A stretch of DNA of 64,000 nucleotides, taken from assembly GCF_009900745.1 (NCBI RefSeq), contig NZ_WXVU01000006.1, forward strand, positions 1 through 64,000, read 5' to 3'. Shown one piece after another: positions 1-7,706 of the stretch. Every line of letters begins with the position of its first letter. The first letter of the stretch is position 1. Origin of the DNA: Chryseobacterium sp. c4a. GTDB lineage: Bacteria; Bacteroidota; Bacteroidia; Flavobacteriales; Weeksellaceae. A program made the translations under genes and the position numbers. Below the pieces are notes generated by a model. It worked only from the letters and a program-made list of their open reading frames with translations, did no database searches and had not been told where the DNA came from.

Positions 1-206
1 GTATGAAGTTTGGGTTTACTCCACTCTAAGTTACCATATCTTCGCAACCAAACCAAAACGGTACTCTTTCCCTGAATACCATACTCTTTTTGAGCCTGCT
101 TGTAAGTGTAATCGCCGTTTTCTACTTGAGAAACAATTCTTAATTTAAAGGCTATACTATAGTCCTTTTGTGTACGCTTTTCTCTTGTTAATCCTTGATG
201 TTTCAT
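1..206 (-). CDS. IS3-family transposase OrfA (helix-turn-helix protein), partial
   Basis: The minus-strand frame starts with ATG at 206 and stays open to the window edge (68 codons). It reads MKHQGLTREKRTQKDYS, then FKLRIVSQVENG and YGIQGKSTVLVWLRRYG. This is the typical N-terminal helix-turn-helix of IS3-type OrfA proteins, which bind the element ends; the DDE catalytic subunit would be encoded further left. The start lies 41 bases inside the terminal repeat, as expected for such elements. The C-terminus is cut by the window, so whether the gene is intact is unknown. Confidence 0.8.
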   Translation of the reverse strand, partial: MKHQGLTREKRTQKDYSIAFKLRIVSQVENGDYTYKQAQKEYGIQGKSTVLVWLRRYGNLEWSKPKLH

Positions 207-220
207 AAATAAGTCGATTA

Positions 221-247
221 GTTGTCAACTTATTTCAGGACGGGACA
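221..247 (-). repeat. Terminal inverted repeat of the IS3-family element
   Basis: The 27 bases immediately upstream of the transposase start form the presumed element end; read on the minus strand it begins TGTCCCGTCCTG. The partner repeat is outside the window, so the call rests on position and similarity to known IS3-type ends. Confidence 0.6.
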
Positions 248-328
248 TGCTTATAAAAAGAAGGTTGGGCGTATGCTGCGCCTTTATTAAAAGCATCAAC
301 TTAAAAACCGTTTTGCTGAACTTTTTTG

Positions 329-336
329 TATCTTTG
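329..336 (+). promoter_or_regulatory. Candidate -7 box for dapD
   Basis: TATCTTTG matches the Bacteroidetes -7 consensus TAnnTTTG and lies 37 bases before the dapD ATG. The nearest upstream TTTG (312-315) is only 13 bases away, shorter than the usual spacing of about 19, so the -33 element is weak. Otherwise the 248-373 gap is AT-rich and shows nothing else. Confidence 0.45.
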
Positions 337-373
337 GCCGGTATAATTTTTCAAACTAATTTAAATAAGAAAC

Positions 374-1186
374 ATGTCGTTACAACAAACTATTGAAAAC
401 ATTTGGGATAATAGAGATTTATTACAAAATGAAGACAGCCAAAAAGCGATCAGAGAGGTTATTTCTTTATTAGATTCCGGAGAACTTCGTGTAGCTGAGC
501 CTACGGAAAACGGATGGCAGGTAAATGAATGGGTGAAGAAAGCAGTAGTAATGTATTTCCCGATCCAAAAGATGGAAACTATTGAAGTAGGCCCATTTGA
601 ATTCCATGACAAGATTCCTTTAAAGAAAAATTATGCGGAAAAAGGAGTAAGAGTGGTTCCTCACGCTATTGCAAGAGAAGGTTCTTTTGTAGCTTCAGGA
701 GTAATTATGATGCCTTCTTACGTAAACATCGGTGCTTATGTAGACTCAGGAACAATGGTAGATACTTGGGCAACAGTAGGAAGCTGTGCACAGATCGGTA
801 AAAACGTTCACTTGAGTGGTGGTGTAGGTATTGGTGGGGTATTAGAGCCATTACAGGCAGCTCCGGTAATCATTGAAGATGACTGTTTCATTGGTTCAAG
901 ATGTATCGTTGTAGAAGGAGTTCACGTAGAAAGAGAAGCCGTATTGGGTGCTAATGTTGTTTTAACAGCTTCTACAAAAATTATTGACGTAACAGGGAGT
1001 GAGCCTATTGAAATTAAAGGAAGAGTTCCTGCTCGTTCTGTAGTCATTCCGGGAAGCTATACAAAACAATATCCTGCAGGAGAATATCAGGTTCCATGTG
1101 CGCTGATTATTGGTCAGAGAAAAGAATCTACAGATAAAAAGACTTCTCTTAATGATGCATTGAGAGAAAATAATGTAGCTGTTTAA
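374..1186 (+). CDS. dapD: 2,3,4,5-tetrahydropyridine-2,6-dicarboxylate N-succinyltransferase
   Basis: DapD transfers a succinyl group from succinyl-CoA to tetrahydrodipicolinate in the succinylase branch of diaminopimelate and lysine synthesis, in the cytoplasm. The 270-residue length is normal for the family. The N-terminal third is helical. From about residue 100 to 230 there are left-handed beta-helix hexapeptide repeats containing the family signatures MMPSYVNIGAYVD, GTMVDTWATVGSCAQIG and GGVGIGGVLEP. The ATG at 374 gives the expected N-terminus MSLQQTIENIW. The glycan cassette starts 31 bases downstream on the same strand, so read-through is possible. No other dap gene is in the window. 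Confidence 0.97.
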   Translation: MSLQQTIENIWDNRDLLQNEDSQKAIREVISLLDSGELRVAEPTENGWQVNEWVKKAVVMYFPIQKMETIEVGPFEFHDKIPLKKNYAEKGVRVVPHAIAREGSFVASGVIMMPSYVNIGAYVDSGTMVDTWATVGSCAQIGKNVHLSGGVGIGGVLEPLQAAPVIIEDDCFIGSRCIVVEGVHVEREAVLGANVVLTASTKIIDVTGSEPIEIKGRVPARSVVIPGSYTKQYPAGEYQVPCALIIGQRKESTDKKTSLNDALRENNVAV

Positions 1187-1217
1187 GATTAAGTTTTTAA
1201 ACTAATACCAACCTATT

Positions 1218-2387
1218 TTGAAAGAAAAATTTCTTAAAATACTTTTAAACCCTAAATATATATTTGGGGTTTATCTTATTGTAGCCGTAGCTACAGCACT
1301 TTCTAAATTTTCCAGAGGATATCAGGCGATTAATAATTACTTGATTTTTAAAGGAGTGTTTTTCAATACTCTTGATGAAAAGAATCTGTATTTACAATAT
1401 CCTGAGCAATATTCTGATATGAACCATTATGGTATCTTTTTCAGTTTATTGATCGCTCCTTTTGCAGTAATGCCGGATTGGATGGGAATTGCTCTTTGGA
1501 ATGTTGCCAACACAGCCATTTTCCTGTATGCTATTCACAAATTGCCATTTTCGGATCCTAAAAAAGCTCTTTTTGCGTTATTATGTTTGCAAGAGTATAT
1601 TACTGCTGCGGTGAGCTTACAGTTCAATGTAGCGCTAGTAGGACTTTTAATGCTTTCAGCAATATTTATTTATGAAAGAAAAGAAGTACAGTCTGCTACA
1701 GCCATTGTTGTAGGGATTTTTGTGAAACTTTACGGAGTTGTAGGATTATCGCAGTTTTTCTTTATCAAAAATAAGGTCAAATTTATTCTTTCAGGAATTG
1801 TCGTTGCTGCATTATGTTTATGCATTCCAATGATCTATTCCAGCCCGCAGTTTGTAATACAGAGTTATTCAGACTGGGCAACCTCTCTGATTTCAAAAAA
1901 TAATGATAATCAGGTATTAGGAAATATGCAGGACATATCACTGATGGGATTTGTAAGAAGAATTTTGGGTGATGCATCCATTTCAAACCTTACATTTTTA
2001 GCTTTCGGGGTTCCTTTATTTGCGTTGCCATATATCAGAATAAAGCAGTATAAAAACTATGCATTTCAATTGATGATTTTAGCTTCTACATTGCTGTTTT
2101 TGGTATTGTTTAGTTCAGGTTCAGAATCCCCAACATACATTATTGCTGTAGCAGGAGTAATGATCTGGTTTACGCTTCAGAAAGAAAAAACACCTTTCAT
2201 TATTGGATTATTGGTGTTTGTGATCATTTTGACGTGTTTTTCACCATCTGATTTATTTCCGAAATTTATCAAACAAAATTATATCATTAAATATTCATTG
2301 AAAGCTGTACCTTGTATCGTTGTTTGGTTGAGAGTTATTTATGAACTGATGACCAAAGATTTTGAAAAGGACTACACTTTAAATTAA
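1218..2387 (+). CDS. GT87-like (DUF2029) multi-pass membrane glycosyltransferase
   Basis: This 389-residue integral membrane protein has about nine to ten hydrophobic segments and the layout of the GT87/DUF2029 family, polyprenol-phosphate-sugar-dependent mannosyltransferases of the GT-C fold. The conserved early loop includes KFSRGYQAINNYLIFKG and YPEQYSDMNHYG. The start is TTG at 1218; the next in-frame ATG is about 68 codons downstream, inside conserved sequence, so TTG is preferred. It ends 3 bases before the GT2 gene. The cassette suggests assembly of a cell-surface glycan or glycolipid; the substrate is not determinable from sequence. Confidence 0.75.
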   Translation: MKEKFLKILLNPKYIFGVYLIVAVATALSKFSRGYQAINNYLIFKGVFFNTLDEKNLYLQYPEQYSDMNHYGIFFSLLIAPFAVMPDWMGIALWNVANTAIFLYAIHKLPFSDPKKALFALLCLQEYITAAVSLQFNVALVGLLMLSAIFIYERKEVQSATAIVVGIFVKLYGVVGLSQFFFIKNKVKFILSGIVVAALCLCIPMIYSSPQFVIQSYSDWATSLISKNNDNQVLGNMQDISLMGFVRRILGDASISNLTFLAFGVPLFALPYIRIKQYKNYAFQLMILASTLLFLVLFSSGSESPTYIIAVAGVMIWFTLQKEKTPFIIGLLVFVIILTCFSPSDLFPKFIKQNYIIKYSLKAVPCIVVWLRVIYELMTKDFEKDYTLN

Positions 2388-2390
2388 GGT

Positions 2391-3320
2391 ATGAAGAAAA
2401 TTTCTATTGTCATTCCTGCACATAACGAAGAAGGTAATGTTGCTTTAGTTCATGAAAAAATAAAGGAAGTTTTTTCAGGACTGGAGAACTATGATTTTGA
2501 AATCATTTTTGTAAATGATGGAAGCAGAGATAGCACACAGCAAAAGCTTGAAGAATTGTCTCAAAAATATGAAGAGGTAAAATTCATTGAGTTTTCCAGA
2601 AATTTTGGACATCAGCCAGCTGTAAAAGCGGGAATGGATTATGCAGACGGAAATGCCGTGATCTCAATGGATGGTGATCTTCAGCACCCACCGGAGCTTA
2701 TTCCTGAAATGATTAAGAAATGGGAAGAAGGCTATGATATCGTATATACGGTAAGAACTTATCCTAAACAGATTTCCTATTTCAAAAGAAAGACTTCGGA
2801 TGTGTTCTATAAGCTTTTATCCAGTCTTTCAGATGTGAATCTTACCAAAGGAGGCGGATCCGATTTTAGATTGATGGATGCCAATGCGGTAGAAGCAATG
2901 AGAACCTTCAAAGAAGACGACTTATTTTTAAGAGGGCTTACCAGCTGGATGGGCTACAAGCAAATCGGAATAGATTTTACAGCAGGAGAAAGAGTAGCAG
3001 GAGAGAGTAGTTATAATCTTAAAAAAATGCTCAAATTTGCTTTTACAGGAATTACTGCTTTTAGTGTGAAACCGCTTTATTTAGCAGCTTATCTGGGCTT
3101 TTTATTCTCCGTACTTTCAGTAATTGGATATCTTGCGTATGTTATTCATTCATTTGTGGTTCATACCGAAATCTCAGGTTGGGCATCGTTAATTATGACC
3201 ATTGTGTTCTTTGGAGGTCTTCAGTTGATCATCCTCGGAATTATTGGCATTTATTTAGGTAAGATCTTTAAACAGGTTAAAGAAAGACCTAATTATATTA
3301 TTAAAAACAAAAATTTTTAA
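2391..3320 (+). CDS. GT2-family glycosyltransferase, dolichol-phosphate-mannose-synthase-like
   Basis: The N-terminal GT-A domain has SIVIPAHNEEGNV at the start, FVNDGSRDST around residue 42 and MDGDLQHPPELIPEM around residue 95, where the DGD supplies the metal-binding aspartates. Two C-terminal membrane helices (about 228-255 and 270-295) match the DPM1/GtrB subgroup, which charges a polyprenyl phosphate with a sugar from a nucleotide donor. The 309-residue length is normal. It could supply the lipid-linked sugar used by the upstream GT87-like enzyme; that coupling is inferred from adjacency. The next gene starts directly after its stop codon. Confidence 0.88.
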   Translation: MKKISIVIPAHNEEGNVALVHEKIKEVFSGLENYDFEIIFVNDGSRDSTQQKLEELSQKYEEVKFIEFSRNFGHQPAVKAGMDYADGNAVISMDGDLQHPPELIPEMIKKWEEGYDIVYTVRTYPKQISYFKRKTSDVFYKLLSSLSDVNLTKGGGSDFRLMDANAVEAMRTFKEDDLFLRGLTSWMGYKQIGIDFTAGERVAGESSYNLKKMLKFAFTGITAFSVKPLYLAAYLGFLFSVLSVIGYLAYVIHSFVVHTEISGWASLIMTIVFFGGLQLIILGIIGIYLGKIFKQVKERPNYIIKNKNF

Positions 3321-4097
3321 ATGGTTTTATTAAGTTTTGATATTGAGGAGTTCGATATGCCTTTAGAATACAAAGGTGAGATCTCTTTCGATAAACAAAT
3401 CTCTATATCTCAGCACGGACTTGAAAATATTTTAAATATTCTTAAAAAACACGGAGCAAAAGCTACCTTTTTTTCTACCGTTGTCTTTGCTGAAAACAGT
3501 AAACATCTTATTGAAAGGTTGCTTAATGAAGGGCATGAATTGGCTTCCCACACCTGGTTTCACTCAGAGTTTGAAGACAAACACCTGAAAGAATCCAGAG
3601 AAAGACTGGAAGAATTATTCTCCACAAAAGTAACCGGATTAAGAATGCCCAGAATGATGCCCGTAGATGAAAAAGAGGTAGAAAAAGCAGGGTATTCATA
3701 CAATTCTTCCATTAATCCTACGTTTTTACCGGGAAGGTATAATAACCTCAAAGTATCAAGAACTTACTATAAAGAAGGGAATGTAATGCAGGTTCCAGCC
3801 TCTGTATCGCCTAATTTCAGAGTACCTTTATTTTGGCTGAGTTTTCACAATTTCCCTTTAGCAATCTATAAAAAACTAGCTGCTGATGTGTTGAAAAAAG
3901 ATAATTATCTGAATATCTATTTCCATCCGTGGGAGTTTGCAGCGATTAAAGATGAAGCATTTAAGCTGCCTGGTTTCACTGTGAAAAATTCAGGGAAAGA
4001 GATGGTAGAAAGATTTGATACCTTTGTAGGATGGCTTAAAGAAAAAGGTCACACATTTGGTACTTTTCAGGAATTTCAAAAAAAGATACACGCATGA
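3321..4097 (+). CDS. Polysaccharide deacetylase family protein (NodB-like)
   Basis: This 258-residue CE4/NodB-fold protein likely removes N-acetyl groups from a glycan or glycan intermediate. It begins LLSFDIEEFDMP with the metal-binding aspartate D7, and SHTWFH supplies the histidines H77 and H81. The motif-3-like segment is TGLRMPRMMP, and HPWEF near residue 202 resembles the C-terminal extension of DUF3473-type deacetylases. No signal peptide is visible, so it probably acts in the cytoplasm. ATG follows the GT2 stop directly, and its end overlaps the GT4 start by 4 bases, so the genes are probably translationally coupled. Confidence 0.85.
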   Translation: MVLLSFDIEEFDMPLEYKGEISFDKQISISQHGLENILNILKKHGAKATFFSTVVFAENSKHLIERLLNEGHELASHTWFHSEFEDKHLKESRERLEELFSTKVTGLRMPRMMPVDEKEVEKAGYSYNSSINPTFLPGRYNNLKVSRTYYKEGNVMQVPASVSPNFRVPLFWLSFHNFPLAIYKKLAADVLKKDNYLNIYFHPWEFAAIKDEAFKLPGFTVKNSGKEMVERFDTFVGWLKEKGHTFGTFQEFQKKIHA

Positions 4098-5191
4098 AAA
4101 TTGCTTTTGACGCAAAACGTTTTTTCCATAACACTTCCGGATTAGGCAATTATTCAAGAGATCTCGTAAGGATTCTTTCACAATATGAGCCGGATAATGA
4201 ATATCTTCTGCTCAATAAAAATAGATCTGAGCGCGGGAAGGATATTCTTGACCGCTCCAATGTTAAGTTCGTGGAAACCTCAAAAGGAAACTTTTCACGC
4301 CAGCTTAAAATGGGAAAAGATGCTCAGAAGCAAGGAGCAGATATTTTCCATGGTTTGTCTGGTGAATTACCATTGAAGTGGGATCAGAAACCTATCAAAA
4401 AGATCGTTACAATCCATGATCTGATCTTTGTAAGATATCCACAGTATTATTCTTTCTTTGATCGCAAAATACACTTTTGGAAGTTTAAGAAAGCAGCTGA
4501 TATGGCTGATAAAATTATTGCTATTTCAGAACAGACCAAAAGAGATATTGTCGAGTTCTTAAAAGTTCCTGAAAGCAAAATTGAAGTCATTTATCAAGGC
4601 TGTCATAAAGCATTCAAAGAACAACAGTCTTCGGAGCAAATTCAAGCTGCTAAAGATAAATTCAAGCTTCCTGAAAGATTCATTCTGAATGTGGGAACCA
4701 TTGAAGATCGCAAGAACCTTCTGAATGTTGTAAAAGCGATTAAAGATACCGGAATTCCTTTGGTAGTAGTAGGAAAAAAGACCAAGTATTATCAGAAAAT
4801 AGAACATTTCCTAAAGAAAAACAAAATGGAAAACCAGATACAATTTCTGGAAGGTGTTTCTATGGATGAACTGGCTATGATCTATAAATTAGCGGATATT
4901 TTTGTATATCCAAGTTTCTTTGAAGGCTTTGGAATCCCTGTGATAGAAGCGCTTTTCTCTAAAACAGTTGTAGTAACCAGCAATACCAGTTGTCTGCCTG
5001 AGGCAGGAGGGGAAGACTCCGTATATATCGATCCCAAGAATGAGCTTGATATCAGAGCTAAAATAAAATTTCTCTGGGATAATGAATCCGAAAGAAAACG
5101 CCGTGAGGAAAAGGGTTTCGAGTTTGTTCAGAAGTTTAATGATGAAACTATTGCAAAGAATCTGATGAATCTTTATCAAAAAATTATCTAA
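4094..5191 (+). CDS. GT4-family glycosyltransferase
   Basis: This 365-residue GT-B-fold enzyme belongs to the GT4 (glycosyltransferase group 1) family. The N-terminal acceptor domain begins MKIAFDAKRFFHNTSGLGNYSR with the usual glycine-rich loop. The C-terminal donor domain has LNVGTIEDRKNLL near residue 200 and PSFFEGFGIPVIEAL near 275, the E(x7)E motif of retaining GT-B enzymes. It is the last gene of the cassette and overlaps the deacetylase gene by 4 bases (ATGA). The his promoter begins 7 bases after its stop. The sugar and acceptor cannot be read from the sequence. Confidence 0.9.
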   Translation: MKIAFDAKRFFHNTSGLGNYSRDLVRILSQYEPDNEYLLLNKNRSERGKDILDRSNVKFVETSKGNFSRQLKMGKDAQKQGADIFHGLSGELPLKWDQKPIKKIVTIHDLIFVRYPQYYSFFDRKIHFWKFKKAADMADKIIAISEQTKRDIVEFLKVPESKIEVIYQGCHKAFKEQQSSEQIQAAKDKFKLPERFILNVGTIEDRKNLLNVVKAIKDTGIPLVVVGKKTKYYQKIEHFLKKNKMENQIQFLEGVSMDELAMIYKLADIFVYPSFFEGFGIPVIEALFSKTVVVTSNTSCLPEAGGEDSVYIDPKNELDIRAKIKFLWDNESERKRREEKGFEFVQKFNDETIAKNLMNLYQKII

Positions 5192-5197
5192 AAAAAC

Positions 5198-5227
5198 TTT
5201 GAATTTTAAAAATAAATCCTACATTTG
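5198..5227 (+). promoter_or_regulatory. Promoter of the his leader and operon
   Basis: TTTG at 5198-5201 and TACATTTG at 5220-5227 are separated by 18 bases, close to the Bacteroidetes consensus TTTG-N19-TAnnTTTG. The transcript would start around 5233, about a dozen bases before the leader peptide ATG at 5245. Confidence 0.8.
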
Positions 5228-5244
5228 CATCATAATTCAATACA

Positions 5245-5295
5245 ATGAAACCAATATTTTTAGCATTACATCATTATTATCATCATCTCTGTTAG
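5245..5295 (+). CDS. hisL: his operon leader peptide
   Basis: A 16-codon frame reads MKPIFLALHHYYHHLC and stops with TAG. Four of six consecutive codons are His (CAT CAT TAT TAT CAT CAT), the signature of a His-sensing leader peptide. It lies between a good promoter (5198-5227) and an intrinsic terminator (5341-5370) in front of hisG. Ribosome stalling at the CAT codons when charged His-tRNA is scarce would control whether the terminator forms. The product itself probably has no other role. The paired Tyr codons within the His run are unusual compared with the enteric leader. Confidence 0.88.
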   Translation: MKPIFLALHHYYHHLC

Positions 5296-5370
5296 GCGGA
5301 ATTGATTGATATATGTTTGTGCTAAAATCAAAAATAATTAAAACCGTCTGAGTAAATAGACGGTTTTTTT
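5292..5370 (+). promoter_or_regulatory. his attenuator: antiterminator and intrinsic terminator
   Basis: The terminator stem AAACCGTCT (5341-5349) pairs with AGACGGTTT (5358-5366) around an 8-base loop and is followed by a T run to 5370. An alternative partner for the 5' arm is TTAGGCGG (5292-5299), which can pair with CCGTCTGA (5344-5351), including two G-U pairs. That segment overlaps the leader stop codon. A ribosome finishing the leader would cover it and allow termination; a ribosome stalled on the early His codons would leave it free to form the antiterminator. The structures are read directly; the mechanism is inferred by analogy with known amino-acid attenuators. Confidence 0.8.
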
Positions 5371-5438
5371 GTTTCCTGAATTCTCCTCAGAAATTCCAAT
5401 AGATCAGTTTTTATTTACTCGGACTCAAAAAAGACGAA

Positions 5439-6296
5439 ATGAGTAAATTAAAAATTGCGATTCAGAAAAGTGGCCGTTTATACGAAGAATCCCTGCAGCT
5501 TCTCAAAGACTGCGGAATCTTTGTCAACAACGGAAAAGACCAGCTTAAAGTCTCCGTAGACAACTTCCCGATGGAAATTATGTATCTGCGGAATTCAGAC
5601 ATTCCCCAATACCTTGAAGACGGAGTGGTGGATGTAGCTATTGTAGGTGAAAATCTGTTAATTGAAAAACAAAAAAAGATTCAGATTGTTGAGAAGCTAG
5701 GCTTTTCAAAATGCCGTGTATCCATCGCTGTTCCGAAAGAAATTGAAACCGATGATCTAAGCTACTTCCAAGGCCGAAAAATTGCCACTTCTTACCCAAA
5801 CACCCTTAAAAACTTTCTAGAAAGCAAAGGAATCATTTCAGATATCCACGTTATTTCCGGTTCCGTAGAAATTGCACCCAATATTGGGCTCGCTGACGGA
5901 ATCTGTGATATTGTAAGCTCCGGAAGCACCTTATTCAAGAATGGATTAAGAGAAACAGTAACCCTTTTAAAATCAGAAGCGGTGTTGGCTCAGACTCCAC
6001 AATTATCATCCGATAAATCCGTAATTCTCGATAAATTTCTTTTCAGAATCAAAGCTGTTTTAAAAGCAAAAAATTCAAAATACATTCTGATGAATGTACC
6101 TAACAATAAGATTCAAAAAGTATCGGATGTACTGCCTGTACTGAAAAGTCCTACTGTAATTCCTTTGGCAGAAGAGGGCTGGAGCAGTATTCATTCGGTA
6201 ATTGATCAAGAAAGATTCTGGGAAGTTATTGATGAGCTGAAAGAAAACGGAGCTCAGGATATTTTGATTATTCCTATTGATAAAATGGTGATTTAG
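5439..6296 (+). CDS. hisG: ATP phosphoribosyltransferase, long form
   Basis: HisG catalyses the first step of histidine synthesis, joining ATP and PRPP to phosphoribosyl-ATP. At 285 residues this is the long HisG(L) form, with two catalytic lobes (about 1-210) and a C-terminal ACT-like regulatory domain (about 211-285) that normally senses histidine; it therefore needs no HisZ. The conserved start is KLKIAIQKSGRLYEESLQLL. Substrate-binding segments include YLRNSDIPQYLEDGVVDVAIVGENL and the PRPP loop region GSVEIAPNIGLADGICDIVSSGSTL, seen here in fragments around residues 140-170. It is the first structural gene after the attenuator, 68 bases from the terminator T run. Confidence 0.97.
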   Translation: MSKLKIAIQKSGRLYEESLQLLKDCGIFVNNGKDQLKVSVDNFPMEIMYLRNSDIPQYLEDGVVDVAIVGENLLIEKQKKIQIVEKLGFSKCRVSIAVPKEIETDDLSYFQGRKIATSYPNTLKNFLESKGIISDIHVISGSVEIAPNIGLADGICDIVSSGSTLFKNGLRETVTLLKSEAVLAQTPQLSSDKSVILDKFLFRIKAVLKAKNSKYILMNVPNNKIQKVSDVLPVLKSPTVIPLAEEGWSSIHSVIDQERFWEVIDELKENGAQDILIIPIDKMVI

Positions 6297-6427
6297 AAAC
6301 TGATACAAAGAACAGTTAAGAACAGTATAGTTAAGAAGAATTAAGATAAGTTAAGTTTAATACATCAAATAAAAGCTTAATAGTTTGAAAAGATAATAAC
6401 CAATTGATACTAAAAAAAGTAATACAG
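6297..6427. other. hisG-hisD spacer with short AGTTAAG repeats
   Basis: This spacer is wider than most gaps in the operon. Variants of AGTTAAG/AATTAAG occur around 6314, 6331, 6341 and 6352. I see no coding sequence, terminator or clear promoter. Confidence 0.5.
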
Positions 6428-7702
6428 ATGAAAATATATCGATATCCAACTAAAAATACATGGACAGAGCTCGTACAACGACCTGTTTTTGAACGAGAAG
6501 AAATTTCGACACTGATTGCCGAAATATTTACTGAAGTTGCCAATAAGGGAGATGAAGCTTTAATAGCATTCAATAAAAAATTTGATAAAGCAGAAACTAA
6601 AGAGATTATTGTTACAGAAACAGAAATTAACGCTGCTGAGGATCAAATCACTAAGGATTTAAAGGTGGCAATTCAAAAGGCAAAAGAAAACATCTTCAAA
6701 TTTCACGTTTCACAAAATACAGAAATCCAAAAGATTGAAACCACGAAAGGAGTGACTTGTTGGAGAGAAAACAGAGCAATAGAAAACGTAGGGATTTATA
6801 TTCCGGGAGGAACAGCTCCTTTATTTTCAACAGTACTGATGCTTGCAGTACCTGCTAATATCGCTGGATGTAAAGAGATTGTTCTTTGTACGCCACCGGA
6901 CAAAAATGGGAATGTGAATCCTGCTATTTTATATGCTGCGAAACTTTGTGGAGTTACAAAAGTTTTTAAAACTGGCGGTGCTCAGGCCATTGCCGCAATG
7001 ACTTTGGGAACGAAAAGTATTCCGAAAGTATCTAAAATTTTTGGCCCAGGAAATCAATTCGTAGTAGCTGCAAAAGAGTATGCTCAACATTATGGAGTAG
7101 CCATTGATATGCCGGCGGGCCCAAGCGAAGTTCTTGTGATTGCAGATGAGCAAGCCGTTCCTGAATTTTGTGCTGCAGATCTGCTTTCTCAGGCAGAACA
7201 CGGTAGTGATAGTCAGGTCATTTTTCTTACAACTGATCTTAAAGTTTTTAATGAGACAATCTTGGCTATTGAACAGCAAATCAAGAAATTACCAAGAAAT
7301 GAAATGGCGGGGAAAGCGCTTGAGAACAGTAGCTTTATAGTATTAAACAGCCTTGAAGAAGCCATAGAGTTTAGTAATCTATATGCTCCGGAACACCTTA
7401 TCCTGGCCATGGGAGAATTTGAAAAATACATTCCAATGATTCAGAATGCAGGCTCAGTATTTCTTGGAAATTATTCTTGTGAAAGTGCCGGAGATTACGC
7501 CAGTGGAACAAACCATACACTTCCAACTAACGCCTATGCAAAAAATTATAGCGGAGTGTCTCTGGACAGCTTTGTAAAGAAAATTACATTTCAATATCTA
7601 TCAAAGAAAGGACTTCAGAATCTGGGGAAAACAATAGAAATAATGGCAGAAGAAGAAGGACTTTTTGCCCACAAAAATGCAGTATCAATAAGATTAAAAT
7701 AA
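6428..7702 (+). CDS. hisD: Histidinol dehydrogenase
   Basis: HisD performs the last two oxidations of the pathway, histidinol to histidine, with NAD and a bound zinc. The 424-residue product has IPGGTAPLFSTVLM, the cofactor region GPGNQFV and MPAGPSEVLVIAD, the zinc-ligand segment LSQAEHGSDSQ, APEHLIL (the catalytic Glu-His pair of the family) and EGLFAHKNAV at the C-terminus. The ATG at 6428 fits family N-termini; a TTG at 6404 would add eight residues without support. The 131-base gap from hisG holds several AGTTAAG-like repeats but no clear terminator. Confidence 0.97.
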   Translation: MKIYRYPTKNTWTELVQRPVFEREEISTLIAEIFTEVANKGDEALIAFNKKFDKAETKEIIVTETEINAAEDQITKDLKVAIQKAKENIFKFHVSQNTEIQKIETTKGVTCWRENRAIENVGIYIPGGTAPLFSTVLMLAVPANIAGCKEIVLCTPPDKNGNVNPAILYAAKLCGVTKVFKTGGAQAIAAMTLGTKSIPKVSKIFGPGNQFVVAAKEYAQHYGVAIDMPAGPSEVLVIADEQAVPEFCAADLLSQAEHGSDSQVIFLTTDLKVFNETILAIEQQIKKLPRNEMAGKALENSSFIVLNSLEEAIEFSNLYAPEHLILAMGEFEKYIPMIQNAGSVFLGNYSCESAGDYASGTNHTLPTNAYAKNYSGVSLDSFVKKITFQYLSKKGLQNLGKTIEIMAEEEGLFAHKNAVSIRLK

Positions 7703-7706
7703 TACA

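Larger units (their letters stand above)
1..247 (-). mobile_element. IS3-family insertion sequence, left-edge fragment
   Basis: This is one end of an IS3-family element that continues beyond the left edge. It holds the start of a transposase OrfA on the minus strand. Its outer boundary appears to be at 247, where the minus strand begins TGTCCCGTCCTGAAATAAG, a terminus style common in Bacteroidetes IS3 elements. The rest of the element, its second inverted repeat and any target duplication are outside the window, so completeness cannot be judged. Confidence 0.75.

Noticed and set aside
6404-6427. TTG at 6404 as hisD start
   Set aside because: It adds eight residues without similarity to HisD N-termini; ATG 6428 fits the family start.
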